A stretch of 64,000 bases of DNA from Filosporella fistucella (taxonomy: Eukaryota > Ascomycota > Leotiomycetes > Helotiales): positions 992,001-1,056,000 of the forward strand of contig JAQJZZ010000010.1 of NCBI GenBank assembly GCA_030077755.1. Direction: 5' to 3'. Under the pieces are notes generated by a model. It did no database searches. It was not told where the DNA came from and saw only the letters and a list, made by a program, of their open reading frames with translations. How positions within the stretch are numbered: the first letter of the stretch is position 1; every line of letters begins with the position of its first letter. Positions 41,634-52,853 of the stretch are shown here, piece after piece. The position numbers were made by a program, and so were the translations under genes.

Positions 41634-43647
41634 GCTAGACAGACAGCCAAAGGGAGTTGCATATATATTGTATTAGAGTTGTAAGATACAGGATTGACAA
41701 GCAAAAGACAATTGCATCTGTATTACTTGGATCTGAGTTCATAGATTTTTAGCAGTTCAAGGCGAGTCCAGATTAGATTTTGTTGCATATCGCAAATTCT
41801 CGGCCAGTCCCGTAGAACCAGGGACATTCAACGCTGTCCATGTCCTATCTCCCTTCTTTCGACCATCTTCAGTCACGCAACTGCGTCTAATCTCCAACCT
41901 CTATTCAATATTCGACTTCGATCCAATCTTCAAATTCTCTACGGTCTTCCACCTCCCCCCGACTACTGTCATCTGACACAAGCTGCCGCCACTTAGGAAA
42001 GTTCCGAGTTCGACTCGAAATTTCAAAGTGAGCCACTAACTGAATAGTATTTTGTTGAGCAATGTGATACCTTCCCGCTCAATGACTGTCGGCACACTCC
42101 TCCACAATCTGTTGACCTTTGATCATACATCCTCGATCAACACTGCAGCCAGCTGTATAGAGATGAGGCATATCAGGAAGTATGTTGTGACTTGGGTACT
42201 ACAGAGATTATATTGCCTATCACAGTTGTCTTTCCCTTGTTAGCCAATGTAGGGGCATATATACTATTTTCTTTTGCCAACGTTAGCACTTCAAGTGTCG
42301 TCAATTCTCACTGCCGTCAGCAACCAAATCATCATCAATTCTTAAAATCGATGCACATCGACTATATCTCCGACCTTCACATACAAGTTCAATATCTAGG
42401 AAGTCTGTAGTCTTGGCATTCTCACCTAATTCCTTCTATTCTCATACTATGACGAGTCTTGTATATAGAAAATCCATATCGCGACCCCTTGTTCACGTAC
42501 CCGTTCTATGGCACAACTTCCCACACACAGCACACTCAACATAGTCTATCCGTTTCGTTGTCATTGATCAAGACAACCTGCCAGATAGCATTAGAATTAT
42601 GTAAAAACTTGCTCTTCTCGTAATCCCTGTGGATTGAGAAGTGACATAACAGGCTAACGCGATGTCTACAGGTGTCCCAAAAGCTGAACTTCGTTTCGAT
42701 AAACTTACAAAGTTCAGATCATTTGACCGATAACTCTAGGACAACATGTAAGGTTCGTTGAGGTAAACTTGACTTAAATTGTACAAAAGGCGGTGGTGGT
42801 AGGCTAGTAAAGAACATGATCGATATCTCTGTCAGACGGATGGCCAAAGCCCCCCTTCCTATACTTGCTGGCGTCTCACCACTCGATACGGATCAACATC
42901 TAGTAATTTAGGTATCTCTAATTATCTTCAATTAAAGAAGAGAATAATACTTGTACAGTACCAAAATGCGATCCACGCGCGTCACGCGCTCCTGGTGTGT
43001 GACGTGCTATACACACTTCAATCGCCCTGGGCGCTTTTGACGCTCATAAGGCTCACTGTCCAAGAAACGAACTTGAAGATATAAATCAGTGACAAGACAC
43101 ATTAAACATCAAAAGACTCAATTAAAATAAACTCACTTGATGACACTGTTTTAATCCCGAAGAGTTCTTGGCACCAAAAGATCTGTTGGTCAAAAAAGTT
43201 GCAAAAAAAAAATCGACAAAACACTTCTCCAACCAACCTGCTCAAGGAATAAACCGATCATAGCGGATAGGATGGGCGAAAGCTATTAGGGACCCGTGAA
43301 CTTTGAAATACCCCTGCCCATCCACAGAACCTGAATTATACAGCCGGTGTTCATGGGCGAGGGGTCATTGAGGATATATGAATGATGCTAAGGGCATGTT
43401 GGTGCTAGGTGGTGAGGCTGTGTGGCGCACGCCAGGCGTGTCACGGGCTGAGCGGTGTGCTTTGTACCTGGGAAGGAAGGTAGATGCATTTGGTAGGATA
43501 ACAGGTGAAGTAATCATAATGAGTAAATGCGGGCGAAGAGCCAAAATTTCAAAGTAAAGGGTATATGAATATGCTACAATTCCTACGCCTTGGTAACCCA
43601 GCATCCTACAAGTGACCGCGATCGTAGCATCTGCGAATATGAGAGAT
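41634..43647. other. Gene-poor 2-kb region
   Basis: Between convergent gene ends. No ORF resembles a protein. A CpG-rich patch with ACGCGCGTCACGCGC lies near 42976-42990. I cannot assign a function; a noncoding transcript is possible but unsupported. Confidence 0.4.
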
Positions 43648-45272
43648 TCAAATGTCTTTCAAGCTTCCAATAATAGTCATCAACGCAATCAATGCTATAT
43701 TCTGATTAGCAATAAACAGACTATTCAAGATTGGCTAACTTACCAGCAGCTGCAGTAACAACATACAAAGCTAGCGTCCAAGCTGTCACTACATCACCAT
43801 GTCCATTCATATACCAGAAACCAATAGCCAAAGATAGGAGAAGTGGTACGGCGAAAATGGTAATCAAACGATAGCTGGACCAATCATATATGAGTTGTAA
43901 AGAATAGCGACCTTGAAGTGGATTGTTTTTGTTGTCATTGAGATTCCTGTGGACCCAGCCTTGCCAGGCACGAGCGACGTCAGGATCAGGGTGACGATAT
44001 GAAGCTCGATATGCAAGGTACAACTGGGATAAAACAGCGTCCTGAGATGCATTCAAAGTCAAAGGCATATGGGCTCCACGAGAGATATCACACTAATCTA
44101 GCTTTAGTCATGAACTTCAATAGTACAGTCGCCGGACTCACCTTGTAAAGCCCGAACCCTCGCAAGCCCTTCAGTGAGAGAAACCTACGATATCCTCTTA
44201 CAGCCCTCTCCCCATTTCTCAAAACCCTGAACAGGTGTTCTGGGTTGTCAAATTGTACGATGCGTTCTTTAGGATCACTGGCGGTTCGAAGAAACCATCC
44301 AAAGACTATGTACAATCTCTGCTGGGGCATTATTATCTCAACCTGGTGCTTGATGTCCCTTCTTGTAGCCTCAATTCGCTTATCAAAAGCTGGACATTGG
44401 CTGGTCGATGATCCAGAACGGTTTTCCTTGTGTCTCGAAGCGCTGAGACTCTCCCTAATCCGCGTAGCAAATCTCAACTTGGCTTCAAGTCCCCCGCTCT
44501 CTTCACTAATCAGAGTTGGATTGTCGGTTGGGAGGAGTGGCGGTAAGGTCTCAAGAACTACTTCTGGATTACCATGGACTTCGTTGGGCAGCAAAGCTTG
44601 AATTTCCTCAGAATGGGTCTGCCCAGGTGTTTTGAGGACAATCTCCGAGGTTTGAGTGGTCTCGCTGAGCATAACCGGTTCTTCCTGGCCTGTTGCAGCT
44701 CTTCCACGCCGAGAAGATGCATTCGCCAATTTGATCCGCCTCTTCTCTTTCAAAGCCTCCAACACCTTCATGGACGCCTTCTTCAAGATTCGTCTCCGTC
44801 TTGCCATCAAGTACAATAACCACAATCTCGGTTCTCTCATTCTCTCAAGCCAATCAATCCTCGCCTCCCATATCGATTTCTGTTTATGTGCATCGAGCTT
44901 CCACCACGGAAGTGCGTCAACAAGCCCCTGCAACCTCTGCTGCTCATCACCAAAGTCATCGAACATTTGCTTGAACTCATCGTAGTTGTAATTCTCTGGA
45001 ACGTCGGTCTGAAGCAACTTCAAGAAGAGTCTTGCTTCAGTTGCTGTAAGCCCTACACGTCTGGTACATAACTCATCGGCCCAAAATATATTGCCATTTG
45101 CAGACTTTATAATTGGTGGGATGTCATCGAGCTCGATGACTTCTAATGACTTCCTCAAGCGCTGTAGGCTCTTTGTTGGGCCACGTCCCGACTTTGATAG
45201 AAGCGGTACATTCGAATCAAAGCCAATATCTTCCTTGTCATATAATGCCTCGATATCATGTGCGGACTGCAT
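43648..45272 (-). CDS. Fungus-specific protein with C-terminal membrane anchor
   Basis: Three exons (45272-44142, 44092-43744, 43694-43648) give 508 residues. The start at 45272 is the first ATG in the frame. Residues about 75-180 hold a helical segment with LTATEARLFLKLLQTDVP and WWKLDAHKQKSIWEARIDW. The middle (about 185-290) is polar and probably disordered. The conserved part begins YIVFGWFLRTASDP and continues with FDNPEHLFRVLRNGERAVRGYRRFLSLKGLRGFGLYK, which I recognise from uncharacterised filamentous-fungal proteins. The second and third exons encode two hydrophobic helices near the end (LITIFAVPLLLSLAIGFWYM and TAWTLALYVVTAAALIALM). Sites of action and function are unknown; a tail-anchored endomembrane protein is a reasonable guess. 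Confidence 0.8.
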
Positions 45273-46422
45273 CTTGGAAATACATCGGTACACCCAGGAA
45301 ATTGAAACTGTTGAAATGTAGCCTGGTCAACGCTTGGGAAATTCCCCATATTTACCTCCCATCTCTCACTCTTGTCTCATACTCCTCAATTCCACCGAGT
45401 CTGAATCCACTGATCCTCTCAGCTGTTTGTCTCAGTAGGGAAGGCTGAGGTGTTGCAGGTGAGGCTGAGGCGTCGATGCAAGTGACTCTTGTGGCTTGGC
45501 AGTCAGGATTGGATGTGAGGGGAGGTGGCAATGGGATAGAGGACCTGTATACCTCACGGCATTTGATTCGACAGCCAGATCGTGCTGTCAATGTGCGCCT
45601 GCCATATGATGAAAGCTTCTGCGTGTGACTTCCTTGCCAGCAGGCTTCATGGGGGGCATGGCTCCTTCCACATGCAACTGTCACGAGGGCCTGTCCTATT
45701 CTCTTTAATGGAATCGCACACAAAAGCATCCACATTCCAACCATATTGTGGACTCATAGTTTGATAACTTCTTGCCGAGTGACAAGCTCTCTCTCTGTGT
45801 GTTTCAAGGCAGATAGCTACGTACGGCGTAATGCAAAATATCATCAGACATTGTGAGGTATCTCTTGGCCGCCCCTAAATGGTAGAGGTAATCTGGATCA
45901 AGTCTAAGCGAGATTGACATTCCCCATCGCCCTTTTCTGTCTGTCCCCATTCCTTTCATTCATTCTGTCGACCATCAAGTCTTGTGATTGTACAGCACTC
46001 GATTCGGCTCGACCCAAGAAATGTAGCAAAATCACCTTTGGGGTGGTGAAATGACAGCAAAATTCCCCATCTGGTATCCCAGAACCACAAGCAACAAACC
46101 GAGACTGCGGCGCTTCCAACTCCAACCAACACAAGGAAGACGTTATCTAGGCGCCAGAAGCAAGATTGTTTCAGAAATGCTCTTCATACTGCTCGGGGTG
46201 GCTGATTCAATGTTTCCCCATCCATAAAAAGCTGTCTTTAAGCGCAGGTATGTCAGTACTGTTTGAACTGGGAAGAGCAGGTAACCTGAAAAGGAGAATG
46301 CGCATTCTCCCTATCGACGTCGTTCATTTGGTCACAGATCACATGTGGTAAAAGAAGCAAGCAATTTGGAGGAAGTCCTCATATTTATTGCGGGAATCCT
46401 GTCCCGTTGCATATATACTGGC
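45273..46422. other. Intergenic, no gene seen
   Basis: Promoter side of the preceding gene and 3' flank of the next minus-strand gene. Only short ORFs without recognisable sequence. Confidence 0.45.
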
Positions 46423-47688
46423 CTATAACGACTGTGACGTTGTTGGCCGACCATCATTGCCATCTGACGGTTGCTCAAATTGCACAGACCCGTCGCGGTT
46501 CCAATCGTCCCTATCTGACATTTCAGAATCCTCAGAAACCGACGGGTTGTATCTTTCTTCTGCGTCTGAATGCTCACTCTCGGACACTGATACACCTCGC
46601 CGAATAGCCGTGATTGGCGTCCTTTCCATCTGTAGAGCAGTGAGAGGTGTCCTTCCAGAGCCGTCATTATCCTCCTCCGCTTCTGTCTCCCCACTTGAAA
46701 TCGTCCATTCCCATTTTCGCTTCTTCTCTTTGCGTTTTCTCTTTCTTGTCCCTGGTGTTTCTAGATCACTCTCTGCCATACGCCGTCTCATCTCTTCAAA
46801 TGGCCCCGGAGTTTGCCCACCATCCCTAGTTTCGTCCCCTGTATATGCCATTGTCATGTCAAGTGTCTCTATCTTCTCGCCCTCAGGGTCTGTAGCCGAA
46901 TGTGGGGATTCCTCGGCCAAAAGATCAATATGCGATTTGACATATTTGTTGGTTGTGATTGTTTGTGTCAAAGGGTCATTGTAACCAACTTTCTTTGCTG
47001 CTCGATTGGCAAGTCGCATCGACATTCGACTTGGTGTAGCAGGTGTCGCGGTTGTTCGAGGAGGCAAAGGCGAGTTTCGGAGAATGCTGTGTAGACTTCG
47101 GGGATGTGTATACGGCGCCACCTGATATTGACTTCCAACTGTCATCCGTCTTCGAGGTGTTCGAGGTGTGCTAGGTGATGACTTGTTGTTGGTATTGGCT
47201 GCGAATGTAAATATTCTTGGCAGTGAGTGTTCGGTGCCTGCAGATTGAGGAGGAGTAAATGTGAATGAGGTTGCAGTAGGATTAGGTACTCCATCGACCT
47301 CAGGAGCAGTTGGAGCAGGAGTCAGATCGCTTGGATATGCAGACCTTGGTGTGTCCGGATACGCAATCGAGAATGGACCTGGTGTTTGGGTACGTTGCGA
47401 AGGGTTATACTCTTTATCGGCACTGAAATTTGTGGTTTCAAGTCGCAAGAACGTTGGCTTTCCAGATTTATGGTCGGTCGATGGTGGCTTTGCAGTTCTT
47501 GGGGAAGCGTTTTCAATCGCAGCTGCATATGCATTCGAGAGTGTGTTGAATGCAGTAGGAGAGGCTGGGTCGATATCCGCCTTCAATGCTGTTGAGGACT
47601 TTCCCAGTGTTTGAGGTGCAGATGGTGTCTTGATCTGCAACGACAGCCGCGGCCGTTTAGGTGGTGATTTTGAAGGATTGAACGACAT
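46423..47688 (-). CDS. Unknown disordered fungal protein (MSFNPSKSPPKRPRLSLQIKT type)
   Basis: A 421-residue single-exon protein. The frame is open further upstream to 47895, but MSFNPSKSPPKRPRLSLQIK at 47688 is an N-terminus I recognise from a widespread uncharacterised filamentous-fungal family, so the start is placed there. PPKRPR is a likely nuclear signal. The protein is rich in TP/SP dipeptides (for example TPRSAYPSD, STPRTPRRR, TPGPF), which are possible proline-directed kinase sites. It has an arginine-rich middle (PRSLHSILRNSPLPPR) and a strongly basic KRKRKEKKRKWEW near residue 335. A conserved-looking phrase near the end is LQMERTPITAIRRGVSVSES. No folded domain is evident. Homologues are sometimes misnamed glucosidases in databases; nothing here supports that. 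Confidence 0.78.
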   Translation of the reverse strand: MSFNPSKSPPKRPRLSLQIKTPSAPQTLGKSSTALKADIDPASPTAFNTLSNAYAAAIENASPRTAKPPSTDHKSGKPTFLRLETTNFSADKEYNPSQRTQTPGPFSIAYPDTPRSAYPSDLTPAPTAPEVDGVPNPTATSFTFTPPQSAGTEHSLPRIFTFAANTNNKSSPSTPRTPRRRMTVGSQYQVAPYTHPRSLHSILRNSPLPPRTTATPATPSRMSMRLANRAAKKVGYNDPLTQTITTNKYVKSHIDLLAEESPHSATDPEGEKIETLDMTMAYTGDETRDGGQTPGPFEEMRRRMAESDLETPGTRKRKRKEKKRKWEWTISSGETEAEEDNDGSGRTPLTALQMERTPITAIRRGVSVSESEHSDAEERYNPSVSEDSEMSDRDDWNRDGSVQFEQPSDGNDGRPTTSQSL

Positions 47689-49752
47689 TGTGACTGTTGA
47701 GCACGTCCTAACAGGAGCGAGCATCATAGGTTGCCCAGATCGAGAGATCGGGCAATTGCTTTCTCTGAATGTGCGGCTTATAGTACGAGGATCGTTCCAC
47801 TCAGATCCCAGACAATCGAGGACGATGATCTGGAGAGACGTTGCTATCGATCCAGATATCAAACAGGCTGAATAGACTGTGAAGATGAGCTTCAATAAAT
47901 GGCAGGCGGTTGGTATGTATATGTAGATGAAGCTTTTGATCGACGGGGTCTAGATAGGTAGAGATAGCCTTGTGGCACTGGCACTGGTGGTGGGGGAGTC
48001 GCCAAAAGGGATCTAATGCAGGTGATGAGATGACAATGCGGGAGATGGAAACAATTTAGGCGCGGTGTGACGGGGTGTAAGAGGGTATTTCTAGAAACAG
48101 TGGACGGAACAAAAGAGAGCAAAATACCTGCATCGAGATATTTACGATCTGTTGGCGATTGTGGCACGTTGAAGCGCTGAGAGGAGGAAGCCCACTGCGG
48201 GAGCATCTCAGTAAGTCACACCCATGGTGATTGGGGGGAAGAGGGGAGGGTTACGCATCAGCGCCTGCAGCCACATCCATAATTAGGCTTTGGCAGACTG
48301 CGAGTGGACAATCCTATTTTTGACGGGCTCTGCTCCAGTGCTCCCCTGTCTTTGTTCAAAGGTGCGGCAGAGACACACATACACACACCCAACACAGTGA
48401 AAGTCGGGGTCAGCGATTGAGCGACTATTCTTGACGCCCTCTGTTGGTCTCGGAATATCAGGCCAGTAATAGATTTGCATTTGGCGACATTTCAGGTCCA
48501 TTATAGCGCTGGAGGAGGAGAAGGTTGGAGAAACTTGACCCGCATTACTCATGTTGTTGGCTTCGTTGCGAAGTCTATGGAGAGGGGACTCCGAGATCTG
48601 ACCATGATCTCAGGTAGTAGTGCAAGGGGTTAGAGCCTGCGAAGGTGGGCACTAGGCAGTAATAGACAGTAATTGATCTGAGTAGGTATTAGATTGCTGA
48701 CAATCCCTCAATCCAGACTCTTTGTAGCCTGACAGTAAGCCTTTCAAAGTCGCATTATTTGGCAAACCGTAAGGCAGAGGCATAGGCGGTGGCCGTCAGC
48801 CCTAAAGAGGCCAACAGTAATCAATGGCCTCCACTCTACTTCCATCTGCAGAACAAGAGTGGGATCTCAGTTGATCGGGGTGGCAGTGGCACAGAAAGAG
48901 AATTGTTGGGATACTGGATGCAATAGGACACTTCTGATAGGACTGGAAATGCAGAAAACCGGGGCAACCAGCTGAATCGCCAACTGTTCCATTGCAGGAC
49001 TGACATCTGGTACGAAGTCTGCGGACCGGAATAGACCATGCTTGTATTGATGGATTGCGTACAGGTTACTGTGCTCGTACAATACGGTAAATGCAAGCAA
49101 TGCTATGAAAATATCCAGAATATAGTTCTGGGACAATTACGGCACAACGCGTCCAGGGTATCGGCAACGTCAGATCATTCCTTGCCAAGTGTCAATGCGA
49201 TGTTGGAATCGATTTGAAATTTCTCTGGGCCGGGACTTTGCATCGTGAGACAGAGATCGGGAGAGAAGTCTGTGGTGGAGTGGAAGTGGTGACCAGATAT
49301 TCCAATTCCAAACATGGTGCTTGGTGGCGAGAGCGAGATCTTGATGGCGGTGATGCATGGTTCAAGGAGCAAAATTAGATTTAGAATGCATTTAGACTCA
49401 GATTGATTTGCACCCGCTAGAATGAACCTGCCTAGAACTTTATCTTCAATAGTCTTGAGTGCCTTAAAACAAAGGCACTAATCTATTTCCAGATCCCGTC
49501 GCCGTCCTCGTCCACGTCCCCCGTCTTTCGTACTCGCGTCCTCGCATCATCGTGTTTGCGAATTGACTTCACGACTCATTCAATACTCCATTATCTATTG
49601 TCCTCATATCCGGGCTATTGTCATTGTTCCGCCACTGTTTCACTCCACCACGCTCTTTTCACTCTCAGCTGCAATTTCCGTTATTAATCTCCTCGAAGTG
49701 ACAATGTGCCAGGCGTTGCTTGCGCAAGCTGCTTCAGCCTCCTTTTGACAAG
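47689..49752. other. Divergent intergenic region, 2 kb
   Basis: Between the divergent unknown gene and the polymerase gene. It has an ACACACATACACACACCC stretch near 48375. An open stretch around 48206-48140 on the minus strand (MLPQWASSSQRFNV) could be an upstream exon, but no splice supports it. Confidence 0.4.
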
Positions 49753-51872
49753 ATGACTACCAAGCATCCCAAGAGGGATGACAATAGAATAATCATACAT
49801 TTTGTATGTTCTTGCTTCAGGTCGGGCGGAATGAGATGATATCGTATCTAACTAGTGCAGGATTATGATTGTTTCTATGCCAGCGTCTTTGAGAATGAAA
49901 ATCCTGCGCTAAAATCCGTTCCTCTGGTCAGGCTGCCTATTTCCCAATCTGGTTTTGGCTGACTCCTCAAAAGGCTGTGCAACAGGTAACGACAATTATG
50001 ATCCATACCCGATCCCGAAGATCTAACCCAGCCGATAGAAGCAGATTATTGTAACATGTAATTATGAGGCTAGGCGACGAGGTCTACACAAACTTCAACT
50101 CATCACTGAGGCGAAGCAAATTGTTCCTGATGTTGTAATCGTACTAGGAGAAGAGCTTGGTCGGTTTCGAGACGCTTCAAAAATGCTATACAAGTTTTTA
50201 GAGGCCTTCACTTGGAGTGGAAAGGTGGAGCGGCTCGGTTTTGATGAGGTGTTCATGGATGTGACCGACATAATAGCTTTCAACATGAAGTTGTTGAATG
50301 CCAACGACTTAGCCAACTCGTTCTTTCAGCTTCAAAAAGATGATCCAACCCAGGGATTTTCATTTGATGCTACCAGAATAGCCGGTCATGGCTACCCGAA
50401 TGCTTCGCCCTCCTCGTCGCCGACCCAATTGACTGGAGACGGAGACCTTATGCTTCGTCTCACATTAGGATCCCACCTGGCCCAATATCTTAGATGGAGC
50501 TTAGAAGAACAGAAAGGTTACACGTCCACAGTTGGGATTTCAACCAACAAGCTTTGCAGCAAGCTTGTAGGGAACCTGAACAAGCCAAAAGGCCAAACAA
50601 CCCTTCTCCCTCCCTACCTCTCAGATGATGGCATCGAGAGTAATGTGACGATATTTATAGATGGTCATGACATTGGAAAGATTCCAGGAATAGGTTTCAA
50701 AATGTCACAGCGCATCCGTAATCATGTGCTCTCACGTCCTGCCGACTTTGATAAAGGTCTGATTTGGTAAGTTTGAAATGTTTTTTTTTCCTTTCTAGCT
50801 CGGAGTGTGTTTGATGTAGAGCGTGCTCATTTTTCAGCATATAGTCTTGGATACCCACTTGCGTTTCTTAATGCTGGCCAGAGAAGAGGATCAACTGACA
50901 TTCAACAGGGGTGGTACTAAAGAATCTGTCACAGTGCGTGATATCCGCCTTTTCCCTAGCATGGGGCCTGAGATACTCGAGAAACTACTAGGTGGTCCAG
51001 GTGCTGAGCGAGGTATCGGAGGTAAAGCTTGGGGATTGATCAACGGCGTCGATGACACGGAAGTTCAACAAGCGAGGAAGGTTCCAACTCAAATCAGTAT
51101 CGAGGATTCATATATTCGGCTCGATACAATGACTCAAGTGCTGAAGGAGTTGCGTATACTGTCATCCAGTTTATTAAGGAGAATGCATACAGACCTTCTG
51201 GAAGATGATCAAGACCAGGATTCAGGTTCTCTCAAGCGGTGGGTAGCTCTTCCAAAGACGATTCGGCTCTCAACAAGACCACGCCCGCCTTTGAACGCCG
51301 ATGGCACAAGAACTCGAAGTTTCAATCGAATATCAAGATCTGGGCCTCTGCCGCATTTCGTCTTCAGTTTCAAGGAGGGATTGGACGCTATTGTTGAGAA
51401 GTTGGTCCAAGAAACGTTGGTTCCCATGTTCCGCAAGCTACATCCATCTCCTAGCGGCTGGAATCTTAGCCTAGTAAATATTGGTGTTACGAATATGGTT
51501 GAGACAGCTAGTGACGATAGTAAGGGCGGTGGGAGAGACATTGGGCGGATGTTTAAAAGACAGGAGGAAGTGCTCAGGGAATGGAAAGTGGAGGACGTAG
51601 ATGTCCCACCAGACCACATCTCAAAAGGAGGTAGGGAGAAGTCCAGTGGTATTGTCCAGGCAGATCCAAGTGCTGGAAATGAAGTCTTCGACAACACCAT
51701 AACTGGCTCAGAAGATACCTTGTATCTCACTCAAAACACTGTTGACGAACAAGGTGTTTGGGAGGACGACGAGGATGAGGATGCGAGTTATGATAGGTGT
51801 AGTACATGTGGCGCTATCATGCCTAGCTTCGCTATGGCAGCTCACGAGCGTTTTCATCAGATGGATGAGTGA
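49753..51872 (+). CDS. Y-family translesion DNA polymerase (iota-type) with C-terminal zinc finger
   Basis: Five exons (49753-49803, 49861-49926, 49974-49985, 50039-50766, 50909-51872) give 606 residues; the third is a 12-base microexon. The palm catalytic residues are in IIIHFDYDCFYASVFE (first Asp) and LGFDEVFMDVTD (Asp-Glu pair). The finger region has CNYEARRRGLHKLQL, and the polymerase core continues with TSTVGISTNKLCSKLVGNL and IPGIGFKMSQRI (helix-hairpin-helix-like). The little-finger domain covers about 380-520. The C-terminus ends in a C2H2 unit CSTCGAIMPSFAMAAHERFH, like the ubiquitin-binding zinc fingers of Y-family polymerases that bind ubiquitinated PCNA. The enzyme copies past damaged bases in the nucleus. 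The iota rather than eta label is by general resemblance. Confidence 0.88.
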
Positions 51873-52853
51873 AAAGCTTGGTACGAAAGAGTCTTGCCAT
51901 CAAGTTTTTATGAGATGCAAGGGGCGTGCCGCTCTATAGTCGGTAGGTCTTCATATAACTTCAGTCTTATTCACATATAAGTCTTTACTCACGTTGCGTC
52001 TTTGCATTATCCTCAATTGCAACTTGAACCCTACGTTGACGTGAACAAGTTGATCTCGATCCAAAGCAATAGATGTCTTTGTAAAATCACTGCGGCTGCT
52101 GCGATACCTCTGAAACAGAGGGAGGCCGACGTGGGAGCTGATAGACTTTTCAGATGTGGAATAATGGATGGTTCACCCCAGCGAGATAGGCCACGTTCGG
52201 TCAGACTACTACCTGTCTATTGTTCTTCGCGAACAGAAACATTCGATAAATCTTTCTATGGCATCAGGATTGGTCATTTACCTAAATTCGACCACTCGGA
52301 AATAACAGTATTTTACAGTATCAATCGAGAGGTTTAAGCCGGGCCAGGACCAAAGCTGTGTTCCCCTTCCCCGCACCCCGCGTCTGCAAACCAGACCAAT
52401 GTCCGTCCCCGCACTTTCTACAGTACCCCAACTTTTCACTCACTTCTCCGCCACCTGTCGAGATGACTACAGTACTAATTAAGCAGTACTACCGCACCGT
52501 AATTGGCACTCTGATCTACAGAATAGCGAGAATGGGTAAAACCAAGGTTTAGGGCCCGACTCATTGGGGTGCCTCAGGCCTCCTCACTCACTCCAACGCC
52601 GATGGATCTTGCGACCCCCAGGACATTTCCCCATTTCATCTTACATCTGTTCAATATAGGAACTGATCGCCGTATTACCCCGTCCAGAGATCTCTCTACA
52701 ACGAGAACGTGCCAGATTCTTGGTTACCCCAACACAAATGCTGATACAGCGAGACCACTTATTCCCCTCATATATCCTTCGGTCACCACTATCACTTCTC
52801 TGAAAACTCTATTCCAAACTATCCTATCATTCCACCTCTATCAATTAAAAGTC
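51873..52853. other. Intergenic, promoter of the MFS permease
   Basis: No gene. A 52002-52337 ORF shows no protein character. The right 500 bp are dense in CCCC-containing elements, listed separately. Confidence 0.45.
52361..52730. promoter_or_regulatory. Cluster of G-rich elements upstream of the MFS permease
   Basis: TTCCCCGCACCCCG (near 52367), TCCCCGCACTTT (52406-52417), GTACCCC (52423-52429), TTACCCCG (52675-52682) and TTACCCC (52724-52730) lie within 500 bp upstream of the start at 52854. Read on the minus strand they give AAAGTGCGGGGA and GGGGTAA, the same cores as in the 14-25 kb cluster promoters. Confidence 0.45.

Noticed and set aside
41995..42030. GAGTTCGACTCG as a tRNA T-loop/B box
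   Set aside because: No acceptor, D or anticodon arms can be built around it.
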